Positions 5,605 to 14,602 of a stretch of 19,816 nucleotides of DNA are shown one piece after another; position 1 is the first letter of the stretch; every line of letters starts with the position of its first letter. Source of the DNA: an uncultured Flavobacterium sp. (GTDB taxonomy: Bacteria > Bacteroidota > Bacteroidia > Flavobacteriales > Flavobacteriaceae); contig NZ_CAMLIX010000074.1 in NCBI RefSeq assembly GCF_946479975.1, forward strand, positions 1 through 19,816, written 5' to 3'. The notes under the pieces were generated by a model. It ran no database searches, had not been told where the DNA came from, and was given only the letters and a program-made list of their open reading frames with translations. Position numbers and translations under genes: made by a program.

Positions 5605-8600
5605 TTACATATTCCTTCTATACTGCCCACCAACCTCAAACAACGCCGAAGTAATCTGCCCTAAAGAGCAAACTTTTGTAGCTTCCATTAAATAATCGAA
5701 TAAATTTTCGTTTTTAATTGCGGCTTCTTGCAGTTTGTTTAAATGCTCGTTTACTTTTGCTTCGTGGAAATTATGCAGGTTGTCCAGCATTGTAATCTGG
5801 TATTGCTTTTCTTCTTCTGTGGCACGAATTACCTCAGCTGGAATTACCGTTGGCGAACCTTTTGAACTCAAGAAAGTATTTACACCCACAATTGGGAAAT
5901 CTCCGTTGTGTTTTAAAGTTTCATAATACAAACTTTCTTCCTGAATTTTAGAACGCTGGTACATCGTTTCCATAGCACCAAGAACGCCGCCTCTTTCTGT
6001 GATTCTGTCGAATTCTTGTAAAACGGCAGCTTCAACTAAATCGGTTAATTCTTCGATGATGAATGAACCTTGAATTGGGTTTTCGTTTTTGGCTAAACCT
6101 AATTCTTTATTAATAATCAGCTGAATCGCCATGGCACGACGAACTGACTCTTCTGTTGGAGTTGTAATCGCTTCGTCGTAAGCGTTGGTGTGCAATGAAT
6201 TACAGTTATCGTAAATCGCATACAAAGCTTGTAATGTTGTTCTAATATCGTTGAAATCTATTTCCTGCGCGTGCAACGAACGTCCGGATGTCTGAATATG
6301 ATATTTCAGCATTTGTGCTCTTTCGTTGGCTCCGTATTTCAATTTCATCGCTTTTGCCCAAATTTTACGCGCCACACGTCCAATAACTGAATATTCTGGA
6401 TCTACTCCGTTGGAGAAGAAGAACGATAAGTTTGGTCCAAAATCGTTGATGTTCATGCCACGGCTCAAATAATATTCCACGTAAGTGAAACCATTTGAAA
6501 GTGTAAAGGCTAATTGCGTAATTGGATTTGCTCCCGCCTCGGCAATATGATATCCTGAAATCGAAACCGAATAAAAATTACGAACGTTTTTGGTAATAAA
6601 ATATTCCTGAACGTCACCCATTAATCGTAACGCAAATTCGGTTGAGAAAATACAGGTATTTTGTGCCTGATCTTCTTTTAAAATATCAGCCTGAACCGTT
6701 CCACGGACTTGAGATAATGTTTTTACTTTGATTTCATTATAAACCTCCAAAGGCAAAACCTGATCTCCGGTAACGCCCAAAAGCATTAATCCCAAACCGT
6801 TGTTTCCTGCTGGAAGTTCGCCTTGGTATTTCGGTCTTTCGATTCCTTTTTCCTTATATATATTGTTGATTTTAGCTTCAACTTCATTTTCTAAATCATT
6901 TGCTTTGATGTAAATCTCGCATTGCTGATCGATTGCCGCATTCATAAAGAATCCTAAAAGCATTGGCGCAGGCCCATTGATCGTCATACTTACAGATGTC
7001 AAAGCATGAACCAAATCAAAACCTGAATATAGCTTTTTGGCATCGTCCAAACAACAAATCGAAACTCCGGCATTTCCGATTTTGCCGTAAATATCCGGAC
7101 GCACATCTGGATCATTTCCGTATAAAGTTACACTATCAAAAGCCGTAGAAAGACGTTTTGCAGGCATTCCCGAACTCACATAATGAAAACGTTTATTGGT
7201 TCTTTCCGGTCCGCCCTCGCCCGCAAACATTCTCGAAGGATCTTCGCCCTCACGTTTAAACGGATACAATCCCGAAGCAAACGGAAATTCTCCTGGAACA
7301 TTCTCTTGTAAATTCCAACGCAGGATATCGCCCCACGCTTCATATTTAGGTAAAGCAATTTTCGGAATTTGTAAATGTGATAAACTTTCAGAATGTGTCG
7401 CGATTTTGATTTCTTTATCACGAACTTTAAACGAGTAAACTGGATTTTTGTATTTCGCTACTTTATCAGCCCAACTCAGAATAATTTCCCAATTGTATGG
7501 ATCTAAATCCATTTTTACTTTATCAAATTGATTTAGTAAAAGGTTTAAGAAGATTCTGTTTTCATTAAGTCCTTCGACTTCATTCCCGATGACAGTCGAA
7601 TCATCGATTCCAGCTTTTGTAATTTGTGGCAATTTACCAGAAACAGATTCTATAGTTTTGAAGATTCCGTATAATTTTTGTGCTACTTTTTGCTGCGAAA
7701 TTGCCGTTTCATCATAACTTCTGTTATTCTCTGCAATTTCAGATAAATAACGTGTTCGGTGTGGCGGAATCACAAATATTTTCTCGCTCATTTCTTTGGT
7801 GATTTCAAAAGTCGATTTCAAATCTGAATCGGTTTTTTCTACCACTTTATCCATGATTGCTTTGTAAAGCGTGTTCATTCCAGGATCGTTAAACTGCGAA
7901 GCAATGGTTCCGAAAACCGGCATTTCATCTGGATTTTTATCCCAAAGATTATGATTGCGCTGGTATTGTTTTTTTACATCGCGAATTGCATCAAGCGCAC
8001 CACGTTTATCAAATTTGTTTAAAGCCACTAAATCGGCAAAATCAAGCATGTCGATTTTCTCCAATTGTGTGGCAGCACCAAATTCTGGTGTCATTACATA
8101 TAAGGATACATCAGAATGATCCATAATCTCCGTATCCGATTGACCAATTCCTGAAGTTTCCAAAATAATCAAATCGTATTTGGCCGCTTTTAAAACCTGA
8201 ATTGCTTCGGCTACATATTTAGATAAAGCCAAATTCGACTGACGTGTCGCCAGCGAACGCATATAAACTCTCGGATTATTTATGGCATTCATACGGATTC
8301 TGTCTCCTAAAAGCGCGCCTCCAGTTTTTCTCTTTGAAGGATCTACAGAAATCAATCCGATTGTTTTTTCGGGGAAATCAATTAAGAAACGGCGAACCAA
8401 TTCGTCAACCAAAGAAGATTTTCCTGCTCCTCCTGTTCCTGTAATTCCTAAAACTGGAATTTTAGAAGTTGAATTTATTTCATGAATTTTATCAAAAACT
8501 GGTTTTGCAATTTCAGGAAAGTTTTCTGCTGCAGAAATCAAACGTGCAATTGCTGTTGGCACTTTATTTTCGATATGATCAATTTCTCCTTTCAATTGAT

Positions 8601-9045
8601 CTCCAATAGGAAAATCAGATTGTTCTACCAAATCATTAATCATTCCTTGAAGTCCTAAAGAACGACCATCGTCTGGAGAATAAATTCTGGTAATACCATA
8701 TTCATGTAATTCTGAAATTTCACTTGGCAAAATTACACCACCTCCGCCTCCGAAGATTTTAATGTGACCCGCTCCTTTTTCGCGAAGCAAATCATACATA
8801 TATTTAAAGTATTCATTGTGTCCGCCTTGATAAGAAGTCATTGCAATTGCATTTGCATCTTCTTGAATAGCGGTGTTTACCACTTCTTCGACACTTCGGT
8901 CGTGACCAAGGTGAATTACCTCAACTCCCGTTGACTGGATAATGCGGCGCATAATATTGATGGCAGCATCGTGTCCGTCAAAAAGTGAAGCAGCAGTAAC
9001 AATTCTTACTTTATTTTTAGGATTATATGGTTTTTGTTGTTCCAT
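5605..9045 (-). CDS. icmF: Fused acyl-CoA mutase with G-protein chaperone (IcmF type, coenzyme B12-dependent)
   Basis: This 1146-residue fusion carries out B12-radical carbon-skeleton rearrangement of an acyl-CoA (isobutyryl-CoA to butyryl-CoA in characterised relatives). Residues 10-140 are the B12-binding domain (DGHDAA from 23, SYQGG from 71, GGGG from 99). Residues 195-415 are the MeaB-like GTPase (Walker A GTGGAGKS 203-210, NKFD 343-346). Residues ~560-1146 are the mutase barrel ([47 protein letters not shown]). Aligned by eye with methylmalonyl-CoA mutase and IcmF as I remember them, the two specificity positions are Tyr594 and Gln795: Gln is IcmF-like, whereas Tyr is typical of methylmalonyl-CoA mutase. 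An insertion near 710-780 seems longer than in proteobacterial IcmF. The gene is monocistronic, divergent from the L,D-transpeptidase gene. Exact substrate uncertain. Confidence 0.93.
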   Translation of the reverse strand: MEQQKPYNPKNKVRIVTAASLFDGHDAAINIMRRIIQSTGVEVIHLGHDRSVEEVVNTAIQEDANAIAMTSYQGGHNEYFKYMYDLLREKGAGHIKIFGGGGGVILPSEISELHEYGITRIYSPDDGRSLGLQGMINDLVEQSDFPIGDQLKGEIDHIENKVPTAIARLISAAENFPEIAKPVFDKIHEINSTSKIPVLGITGTGGAGKSSLVDELVRRFLIDFPEKTIGLISVDPSKRKTGGALLGDRIRMNAINNPRVYMRSLATRQSNLALSKYVAEAIQVLKAAKYDLIILETSGIGQSDTEIMDHSDVSLYVMTPEFGAATQLEKIDMLDFADLVALNKFDKRGALDAIRDVKKQYQRNHNLWDKNPDEMPVFGTIASQFNDPGMNTLYKAIMDKVVEKTDSDLKSTFEITKEMSEKIFVIPPHRTRYLSEIAENNRSYDETAISQQKVAQKLYGIFKTIESVSGKLPQITKAGIDDSTVIGNEVEGLNENRIFLNLLLNQFDKVKMDLDPYNWEIILSWADKVAKYKNPVYSFKVRDKEIKIATHSESLSHLQIPKIALPKYEAWGDILRWNLQENVPGEFPFASGLYPFKREGEDPSRMFAGEGGPERTNKRFHYVSSGMPAKRLSTAFDSVTLYGNDPDVRPDIYGKIGNAGVSICCLDDAKKLYSGFDLVHALTSVSMTINGPAPMLLGFFMNAAIDQQCEIYIKANDLENEVEAKINNIYKEKGIERPKYQGELPAGNNGLGLMLLGVTGDQVLPLEVYNEIKVKTLSQVRGTVQADILKEDQAQNTCIFSTEFALRLMGDVQEYFITKNVRNFYSVSISGYHIAEAGANPITQLAFTLSNGFTYVEYYLSRGMNINDFGPNLSFFFSNGVDPEYSVIGRVARKIWAKAMKLKYGANERAQMLKYHIQTSGRSLHAQEIDFNDIRTTLQALYAIYDNCNSLHTNAYDEAITTPTEESVRRAMAIQLIINKELGLAKNENPIQGSFIIEELTDLVEAAVLQEFDRITERGGVLGAMETMYQRSKIQEESLYYETLKHNGDFPIVGVNTFLSSKGSPTVIPAEVIRATEEEKQYQITMLDNLHNFHEAKVNEHLNKLQEAAIKNENLFDYLMEATKVCSLGQITSALFEVGGQYRRNM

Positions 9046-9333
9046 TTTATGAATATGATAATTTTATGGGAGCAATTTACAAATTATTTTAATATTTGAT
9101 CATTGTCATAGCTGTATGTTAACAAAAAAATATAACGTTTTCGGAATCTATGGGTAACAAAATTTCTAACTATCTGATTTATATTATATAAACCTACTAC
9201 ATGGCAATTTTGAAAAATCTAATTTAAATAAAACAACTTCATTATCAACATCCTAAAGTAATTTTACAAACGTAGAAACGACCCCAAATTTTTACCCAAA
9301 AAACTTTAAATCTAAGTATAACGTAAAAATTAA

Positions 9334-10920
9334 ATGAAAATGAAAACATTTATTCCACTAAGCTTAATTATAGCTATTAGCTTTAGTTTATTTTCTTTCA
9401 ATAGCTATGAAAGAAAAGAAACTAAAGGAAACAAAATTTTAAATGACACCTATAAATCTTTAAATAATAATGATTTAGACGAAAACAATGAAGTTACAAA
9501 CAACTTCTTCAAAAGATACTCTGATTTAAAAAAATACAGATCTGAAGTAATGTCATTATACAAAAACAGATCATTAGGAACAATCTGGTATGATGAAGAT
9601 GAAATTAATGAATTTGCTGGAGTTTTATACGAAAAAGCAAAAAAAACAACTGATTTAATTGTTCCTTATCAAAAAGAAATTGATCAGCTTTTTAGCAATT
9701 CATCAGAAACTACTCTTTCTAAAACAGATGCAGATATGCTTTTGAGCTCTCTGTATGTTCTTTACACCAAAAAAAATAATGCTGACAAGAAAAAAATAGC
9801 TTACAACGATATGTTGAAAGATTTCCTTAATTACAGTACAATTGAGGAGGCAAATAATACAGTAGCATCTGACGCTAAAGTAGAATACGATCAATATTAT
9901 AAATTGCAGGATGTTTTAAAAAAATATAAAAAATTAGAACGTTCTCATAAATGGAAACCTATTGAAACAGAAGTACCTTATAAAGATTTACGTCCAGATG
10001 CCGTATCCAATACTATTGCTCAAGTTAGAACCCGCTTGTATTTATTGGGGGATTTAAAAGAGGATTCTAAGAGCGATTTTTATGATAGAGAATTAATGGA
10101 TGCCGTGATGAAATATAAAGTTCGTAACGGATTTAAACCAAATTATATTCTTGCCGAAGAACATATTAAAGAAATGAATGTTTCGCTTTCTGATAAGATC
10201 GCAACTTTGAAACTTAATATGGAAAGATGCCGTGCTATTGCTGCTCAAATTGCTGCAAACGATGAATATGTTTTAGTAAATGTTCCTTCTTATGAAATGG
10301 TTTATGTTAAAAACGGAAAAGTACAATTGACTTCGCCTGTATTTGTTGGTGCGCCTTTAACTAAAACAACTATTTTTAATGGAGAAATTGACAGAATCGT
10401 TTTTAGTCCATATTGGACAGTACCGCAAAGTATTGTGCAAAACGAATTAAAATCTAAAATCGCTTCAGATCCTAATTATTTGGCTGAGAAAAACATGGAA
10501 ATGGTAAACGGAATGGTAAGACAAAAACCAGGTCCAGACAACTCTTTAGGATTGGTGAAATTTATGTTTCCAAATGCAGAAGATATTTATATGCACGATA
10601 CGCCGTCTAAAACTTTATTTGATTTTGAAAAAAGAACATTCAGCCACGGTTGTATCAATGTGAAACTTGCTAAAGAATTAGCGGTTGCTATGCTTCAGGA
10701 TTATCCAGAATGGACACCGGCAAAAATTGATAAAGCTATGGAAGGTAAAACAGAAAACAGCTTTAAATTGTCTAAAAAAGTGCCGATTTTTATCACTTAT
10801 TTTACTTCGATGGTAAATGAAAATGGCGAAATTGGATTCTTTCAAGATGTTTACGAGAAAGATGCTGAATTAACTCGTGAATTGTTTCCAGAAAAAGAAA
10901 ATGAATTGGTTAACAATTAA
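9334..10920 (+). CDS. L,D-transpeptidase (YkuD domain, YcbB-like)
   Basis: A 528-residue envelope enzyme expected to form 3-3 cross-links in peptidoglycan or to attach proteins to it. Residues 1-24 are a hydrophobic signal or anchor. A long charged helical region follows to about 210. Residues 222-290 (RPDAVSNTIAQVRTRLYLLG) resemble a peptidoglycan-binding-like domain. The YkuD catalytic domain spans about 310-460, with YMHDTP (His421) and SHGCIN, giving catalytic His438 and Cys440. The order resembles the YcbB/LdtD class. The usual Arg of HGCxR is Asn here (HGCIN). Two start codons stand two codons apart (9334 and 9340); either gives the same exported protein. The 288-bp gap to icmF shows no clear promoter to me. 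A strong terminator follows. Confidence 0.9.
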   Translation: MKMKTFIPLSLIIAISFSLFSFNSYERKETKGNKILNDTYKSLNNNDLDENNEVTNNFFKRYSDLKKYRSEVMSLYKNRSLGTIWYDEDEINEFAGVLYEKAKKTTDLIVPYQKEIDQLFSNSSETTLSKTDADMLLSSLYVLYTKKNNADKKKIAYNDMLKDFLNYSTIEEANNTVASDAKVEYDQYYKLQDVLKKYKKLERSHKWKPIETEVPYKDLRPDAVSNTIAQVRTRLYLLGDLKEDSKSDFYDRELMDAVMKYKVRNGFKPNYILAEEHIKEMNVSLSDKIATLKLNMERCRAIAAQIAANDEYVLVNVPSYEMVYVKNGKVQLTSPVFVGAPLTKTTIFNGEIDRIVFSPYWTVPQSIVQNELKSKIASDPNYLAEKNMEMVNGMVRQKPGPDNSLGLVKFMFPNAEDIYMHDTPSKTLFDFEKRTFSHGCINVKLAKELAVAMLQDYPEWTPAKIDKAMEGKTENSFKLSKKVPIFITYFTSMVNENGEIGFFQDVYEKDAELTRELFPEKENELVNN

Positions 10921-10944
10921 ATAAAAACCAACAAAATATTTTTA

Positions 10945-10986
10945 AGAGAATTTATCAAGTCAAAATTTGATAAATTCTCTTTTTTT
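10945..10986 (+). terminator. Terminator of the L,D-transpeptidase gene
   Basis: Perfect 14-bp stem, AGAGAATTTATCAA (10945-10958) with TTGATAAATTCTCT (10967-10980), an 8-nt loop and a run of T directly after. Confidence 0.92.
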
Positions 10987-11107
10987 TATGCGCAAAATTG
11001 ACCTTATATTGTTATTTTTTAGGCTTTTAGTTCCAATTTAAATAGTTAAACTTCTAGAACTTTGCAAAATATTATACCACTATTTATTATTTAAATTTTA
11101 TTTAATC

Positions 11108-11431
11108 ATGAAAACAAATAATACCGAAGGCTTAACAATGTTCGAAATAAATGTATTGGTACAACAAGGCGGAAAATTTGTTGCTTTTCCTAATGCAATT
11201 TCGAAACTCTTCAAGAGGTTTAAGCTTTCAAATGTTTACTTTATTCGTCCAAACGAAACTACTTTTAAATATGCGCTTAAACATTTCTTTTTGAATTTGT
11301 CATTAAGCTGGCGTATCATGCCTTACGCACCAATCTATATGCTGAAATCTTTGCTTTACCTTCTTGTAGGCGGAAAAGATTATACGCTTACTATATTAGA
11401 TGATCTCAACCAAAATTCTGTTTATAATTAA
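11108..11431 (+). CDS. Small hypothetical protein, basic, with hydrophobic C-terminal half
   Basis: I do not recognise this 107-residue protein. It has no signal peptide. Residues 11-31 (MFEINVLVQQGGKFVAFPNAI) look like a beta-rich start, residues 33-39 are basic (KLFKRFK), and residues 70-89 (IMPYAPIYMLKSLLYLLVGG) are hydrophobic enough for a membrane-associated helix. A second possible start is Met11 (11138). A -7-like GAACTTTG (11057-11064), one mismatch from TAnnTTTG, lies 44 nt upstream of the first Met. The next gene begins 32 bp after its stop with no terminator between, so the two probably form an operon. Codon use resembles the neighbours. Confidence 0.65.
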   Translation: MKTNNTEGLTMFEINVLVQQGGKFVAFPNAISKLFKRFKLSNVYFIRPNETTFKYALKHFFLNLSLSWRIMPYAPIYMLKSLLYLLVGGKDYTLTILDDLNQNSVYN

Positions 11432-11463
11432 TTACTAATCAAGTAACTTACAGAAAACTAATC

Positions 11464-11763
11464 ATGTCTATGGATAAATACCAGTTATTTATTGATGCTT
11501 TTTTAGATTTTGATGAGACTACAAGATCAAATATTGGTTTTGATGAAGATAAGTTTGAAAAAACATGTTTATTGTTACGCAATTTAAAACCGATAATTCA
11601 AGCAAACAAAACTATACCCTTAAATCTTGCCGATGTTTTTATTGATTTATACAGTGCGATAGAAAGTTGCGCGTATAGACATGATGAAAAGATGAAACAA
11701 AAAATTCTGCATGCTGCAGATAAACTTGCAGCTATTGCTAGAGATGTAATTTCAGAAAGTTAA
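11464..11763 (+). CDS. Small hypothetical helical protein
   Basis: A 99-residue acidic protein without signal peptide or membrane segment. The pattern of hydrophobic residues suggests a bundle of about four helices (YQLFIDAFLDF, FEKTCLLLRNLKPIIQ, LADVFIDLYSAIESCAY, MKQKILHAADKLAAIARDVI). I recognise no family or motif. Met3 (11470) is an alternative start. It probably shares a transcript with the upstream gene, 32 bp away. Positions 11764-11892 show no terminator that I can identify. Confidence 0.6.
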   Translation: MSMDKYQLFIDAFLDFDETTRSNIGFDEDKFEKTCLLLRNLKPIIQANKTIPLNLADVFIDLYSAIESCAYRHDEKMKQKILHAADKLAAIARDVISES

Positions 11764-11892
11764 GCTTAAAGAAGCCAGAATAAATGTGATCTATTATTCT
11801 TATTCTTCTAAATGTTCTTTATTTGCAAAATCATAAATTAAAGATATAGATTTTTACAGAAGTAAATCTCGCAACGCAAATAAAATTTTAAA

Positions 11893-12456
11893 ATGAAATC
11901 TTTATTCAGTCTGTTTTTTGGACTTCTTGTATACATTACTGCATTTGCTCAATCTGCGGGAAATTATCAAGCGTATTTAGGTCGAATAACACAGTTCTCA
12001 AAACCTTTCAGAATTTTACATAATGAGGTTGACGCGCAAGGCAACGGAAGCGTAGAGTTTACGAATGCGAAAAATCAAGTGCTTCGTTTTCGCTTACGGA
12101 ATAATAAATTGCAACCTGGATCCTGCCGTATTGCATTTGAAATATATTATTATCAAAATAATTATTTGACAAAAATCGAATCGCTTGACAGCAATGGAAA
12201 ATTAATTGGCTGTAATTTAAAACTGCACGGAGAAGCAGTCACAGCATTTATTATTGAAAAACCTAACTTATACCTTCAAAGAAAGAAAATAATTGATAAT
12301 GCCGAAGGTAATATTGAGATGAAAGATGACAGCGAAGAAAAAATTATTCGCGTACAGCTTTTTGAATATAACTACAAGCCAATAATCGAACTTAAACCTT
12401 CTTATATTTCAAGCAAATCCTATTGGGAACAGAATATCCGTATGTCTTGGCCGTAA
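11893..12456 (+). CDS. Hypothetical secreted protein
   Basis: A 187-residue protein with a clear signal peptide: MKSLFSLFFGLLVYITAFAQ, likely cleaved after AFA at 19. The mature part is rich in strands and aromatic residues (FRILHNEV, GSVEFTNAKNQVLRFRLRNN, RIAFEIYYYQNNYLTKI, VQLFEYNYKPIIEL) and contains two cysteines (positions 78 and 106) that could form a disulphide in the periplasm. No family was recognised. It stands between an unrecognised gene pair and a DUF4197 lipoprotein that has its own promoter. Confidence 0.65.
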   Translation: MKSLFSLFFGLLVYITAFAQSAGNYQAYLGRITQFSKPFRILHNEVDAQGNGSVEFTNAKNQVLRFRLRNNKLQPGSCRIAFEIYYYQNNYLTKIESLDSNGKLIGCNLKLHGEAVTAFIIEKPNLYLQRKKIIDNAEGNIEMKDDSEEKIIRVQLFEYNYKPIIELKPSYISSKSYWEQNIRMSWP

Positions 12457-12543
12457 ATTTAAGGGTCAAATGTCCTAGTTTCTAAAACGCTTATTTGAGT
12501 CATGTTAAGTTTACAACAAAATGTTACTTCCGTTTAAATAAAA

Positions 12544-12577
12544 TTGTGGCTTTGTTTTTGAATAAGTAGTATTTTTG
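12544..12577 (+). promoter_or_regulatory. Promoter of the DUF4197 lipoprotein gene
   Basis: A TTG (12544-12546) and TATTTTTG (12570-12577), a full TAnnTTTG match, are separated by 23 bp, the upper end of the accepted range and the same spacing as in the operators of A-C. The start codon is 21 nt after the -7 box. Confidence 0.5.
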
Positions 12578-12598
12578 AAACTTAAATAAAACTCCATA

Positions 12599-13315
12599 AT
12601 GAAAAAGATTTTACTAATAGCCGTAACATTTTCTCTTACTTCGTGTGCGCAAGTACAACAGACTTTAAATCAGTTACCACAAATAGCTTCTCAGCTTCCT
12701 GCTGGAAATGCAGATATTGCTTCTGGATTGAAAGAAGCACTAAACAAAGGAATTACGCAGCAAGTAAGTAAATTAACTGCAGTTGACGGGTTTTATAAAA
12801 ACGAAGCCGTAAAGATTTTAATGCCTGCAGAACTTCAAAAAGTAGATGCTACTTTAAGAAAAGTTGGTTTGAGTTCACTTGCAGATGAAGGAATTAAAAT
12901 GCTAAACCGCGCTGCCGAAGATGCTGTAAAAGAAGCAACTCCAATTTTTGTTACTGCCGTAAAAAATATGTCGTTTACAGATGCTAAAAACATTCTTTTA
13001 GGAAATGACAGCGCTGCAACAAGTTATCTACAAGGAAGTACAACAACTACTTTGTACGGAAAATTTAATCCTGTAATCAAAAGCTCATTTGAAAAAGTGG
13101 GTGCAGATGTGGTTTGGAAAAATATCATCACAAAATACAATACGATTCCGTTAGTTAAAAAAGTAAATCCAGATTTAACTGATTATACTACAACTCAGGC
13201 TTTGTCTGGTGTATTCAAAATGATTGCTGTAGAAGAAAAAGAAATTCGTAACAACATTTCTGCGAGAACAACTCCTTTATTAAGAAGTGTTTTTGCTATG
13301 CAAGACAGAAAGTAA
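12599..13315 (+). CDS. DUF4197 family lipoprotein
   Basis: A 238-residue protein. The signal ends in a lipobox, LTSC, with the lipidated cysteine at residue 16, so it should be membrane-anchored. The remainder matches my memory of DUF4197: ASGLKEALNKGITQQVSKLT, then GFYKNEAVKILMPAELQKV, LRKVGLSSLADE, AVKEATPIFVTAVKNMSFTDAKNILLGNDSAATSYLQ, and the ending LFKPVI-like FNPVIKSSFEKVG. The function of the family is not known to me. It has its own promoter and is followed by a 112-bp gap containing a fragment of a CAAAG-type repeat (13328-13360), with no obvious terminator before purU. Confidence 0.85.
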   Translation: MKKILLIAVTFSLTSCAQVQQTLNQLPQIASQLPAGNADIASGLKEALNKGITQQVSKLTAVDGFYKNEAVKILMPAELQKVDATLRKVGLSSLADEGIKMLNRAAEDAVKEATPIFVTAVKNMSFTDAKNILLGNDSAATSYLQGSTTTTLYGKFNPVIKSSFEKVGADVVWKNIITKYNTIPLVKKVNPDLTDYTTTQALSGVFKMIAVEEKEIRNNISARTTPLLRSVFAMQDRK

Positions 13316-13427
13316 TTTTTTAAAAGGCTCAAAGATGCAGAGTTACAAAGAAGCAAAGGATTTACAGCTGCCTTAATACAATTAAACAGATTAACGATTA
13401 ACCGATTGAACCAAAAAACAAAACCAA

Positions 13428-14282
13428 ATGCAGAAAATAACCATTTTAATTCACTGTAAAGATCAAAAAAATATTATTGCCTCAGTGACTACTTTTATTG
13501 CTAAAGTTGGTGGTAATATCACGTACATTGATCAGCACGTTGACGTAGAACAAAATGTATTTTTTATGCGATTGGAATGTGAGTTTACCAATACTGAAAT
13601 TACAATTGAAAGTTTCAAAGAAGATTTTGACCAAGCTTTAGCTTCCAAATTTGATATGTCTTGGGATATGTACAGTCAGGAACAAAAACCTAAAATGGCA
13701 TTATTTGTTTCTAAATATGATCATTGTCTTTTTGATATTTTAGGACGTTACAGCGCTGGTGAATTGAATATCGAGATTCCGTTGATTATTAGTAATCATA
13801 ATGATTTAAGATCTATTGCTGAACGTTTTGATATTCCGTTTCATTATGTTCCTTTTACAAAAGACAATAAAGAAGAAGGTGAAGCCAAACAAATTGAATT
13901 ATTAAAAAGATATGAGATCAATTTTATTGTCTTGGCGCGTTATATGCAAATTATCACTCCAAAATTGATTTCGCTTTACGAAAATAAAATCATCAATATT
14001 CATCATTCGTTTTTGCCGGCTTTTCCTGGTGCAAAACCGTATCATTCGGCTTTTAAACGTGGTGTAAAAATTATTGGTGCAACAAGTCATTATGTTACAG
14101 AAGAATTAGATGAGGGTCCGATTATCGAGCAAGATATTTCGAGAGTTTCGCACATTCATTCTGTAGAAGATTTTATTATGAAAGGACGTGATTTAGAACG
14201 CATCGTTTTAGCAAGAGCCATAAAATTACATTCTGAACGTAAAACAATGGTTTATAGTAATAAGACAGTGGTTTTTTCTTAA
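13428..14282 (+). CDS. purU: Formyltetrahydrofolate deformylase
   Basis: A 284-residue cytoplasmic enzyme that hydrolyses 10-formyl-THF to formate and THF, balancing one-carbon pools for purine synthesis. Residues 1-80 form an ACT regulatory domain (ITILIHCKDQKNIIASVTTFIAKVGGNITYIDQH). Residues 88-284 form the formyltransferase-like domain: FVSKYDHCLFDIL, ARYMQIITPKLI, the NIHHSFLPAFPGAKPYH motif and GATSHYVTEELDEGPIIEQD. The expected catalytic triad Asn190, His192 and Asp228 is intact. Length is normal for PurU. It is convergent with the catalase gene across a repeat-filled 320-bp gap. Confidence 0.95.
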   Translation: MQKITILIHCKDQKNIIASVTTFIAKVGGNITYIDQHVDVEQNVFFMRLECEFTNTEITIESFKEDFDQALASKFDMSWDMYSQEQKPKMALFVSKYDHCLFDILGRYSAGELNIEIPLIISNHNDLRSIAERFDIPFHYVPFTKDNKEEGEAKQIELLKRYEINFIVLARYMQIITPKLISLYENKIINIHHSFLPAFPGAKPYHSAFKRGVKIIGATSHYVTEELDEGPIIEQDISRVSHIHSVEDFIMKGRDLERIVLARAIKLHSERKTMVYSNKTVVFS

Positions 14283-14600
14283 AGATGCTAAGTTTCTGAG
14301 ATACTAAGATTCTGAGATTTACATTCTTTCGATTTGGGTTTGTTTTTTTAATTCAATTTATACTCCGTTAGTAGAAAAAAATGCTCAAACGAAGAAATCA
14401 AACGTTCCTACGGAACGTAAGCTCACTACACTACATTAATTCTACCAACCAAACATTCCTACGGAATGAACTTTGCGGTCGTAAAAATAATAAACCCGAC
14501 AGGTTTTAAAAACCTGTCGGGTTACTTTATAGATAATAATTAAGAATCTAAAAAAAAACTTAGCTTCTTAGAACCTTAGCCCCTCAGAACCTCAAAAAAA
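14283..14600. repeat. Repeat-filled gap between purU and katA, with a bidirectional terminator-like palindrome
   Basis: No gene is seen here. CTAAGTTTCTGAGA-type repeats at 14286-14325 face related inverted motifs at 14555-14595. Two hairpins, ACGTTCCTACGGAACGT (near 14401-14419) and CATTCCTACGGAATG (near 14454-14468), resemble the GTTCCTTCGGAAC hairpin of the 4917-5500 array. A 31-bp palindrome at 14493-14523 has 15-bp arms (AACCCGACAGGTTTT) around one base and could stop transcription from both sides. Confidence 0.7.
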
Positions 14601-14602
14601 AC

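Noticed and set aside
7176..8485. Several 66-81-codon frames opposite or within icmF
   Set aside because: They lie wholly inside a well-supported 1146-codon gene and resemble no protein.
9046..9333. Cobalamin riboswitch upstream of the B12-dependent mutase gene
   Set aside because: I looked for the conserved B12-box and the long folded leader and saw neither. The region is AT-rich without clear stems.
14493..14523. Attachment site or operator at the 31-bp palindrome
   Set aside because: It sits between two convergent genes with no integrase nearby, and the symmetric stem fits a terminator or dispersed repeat better.
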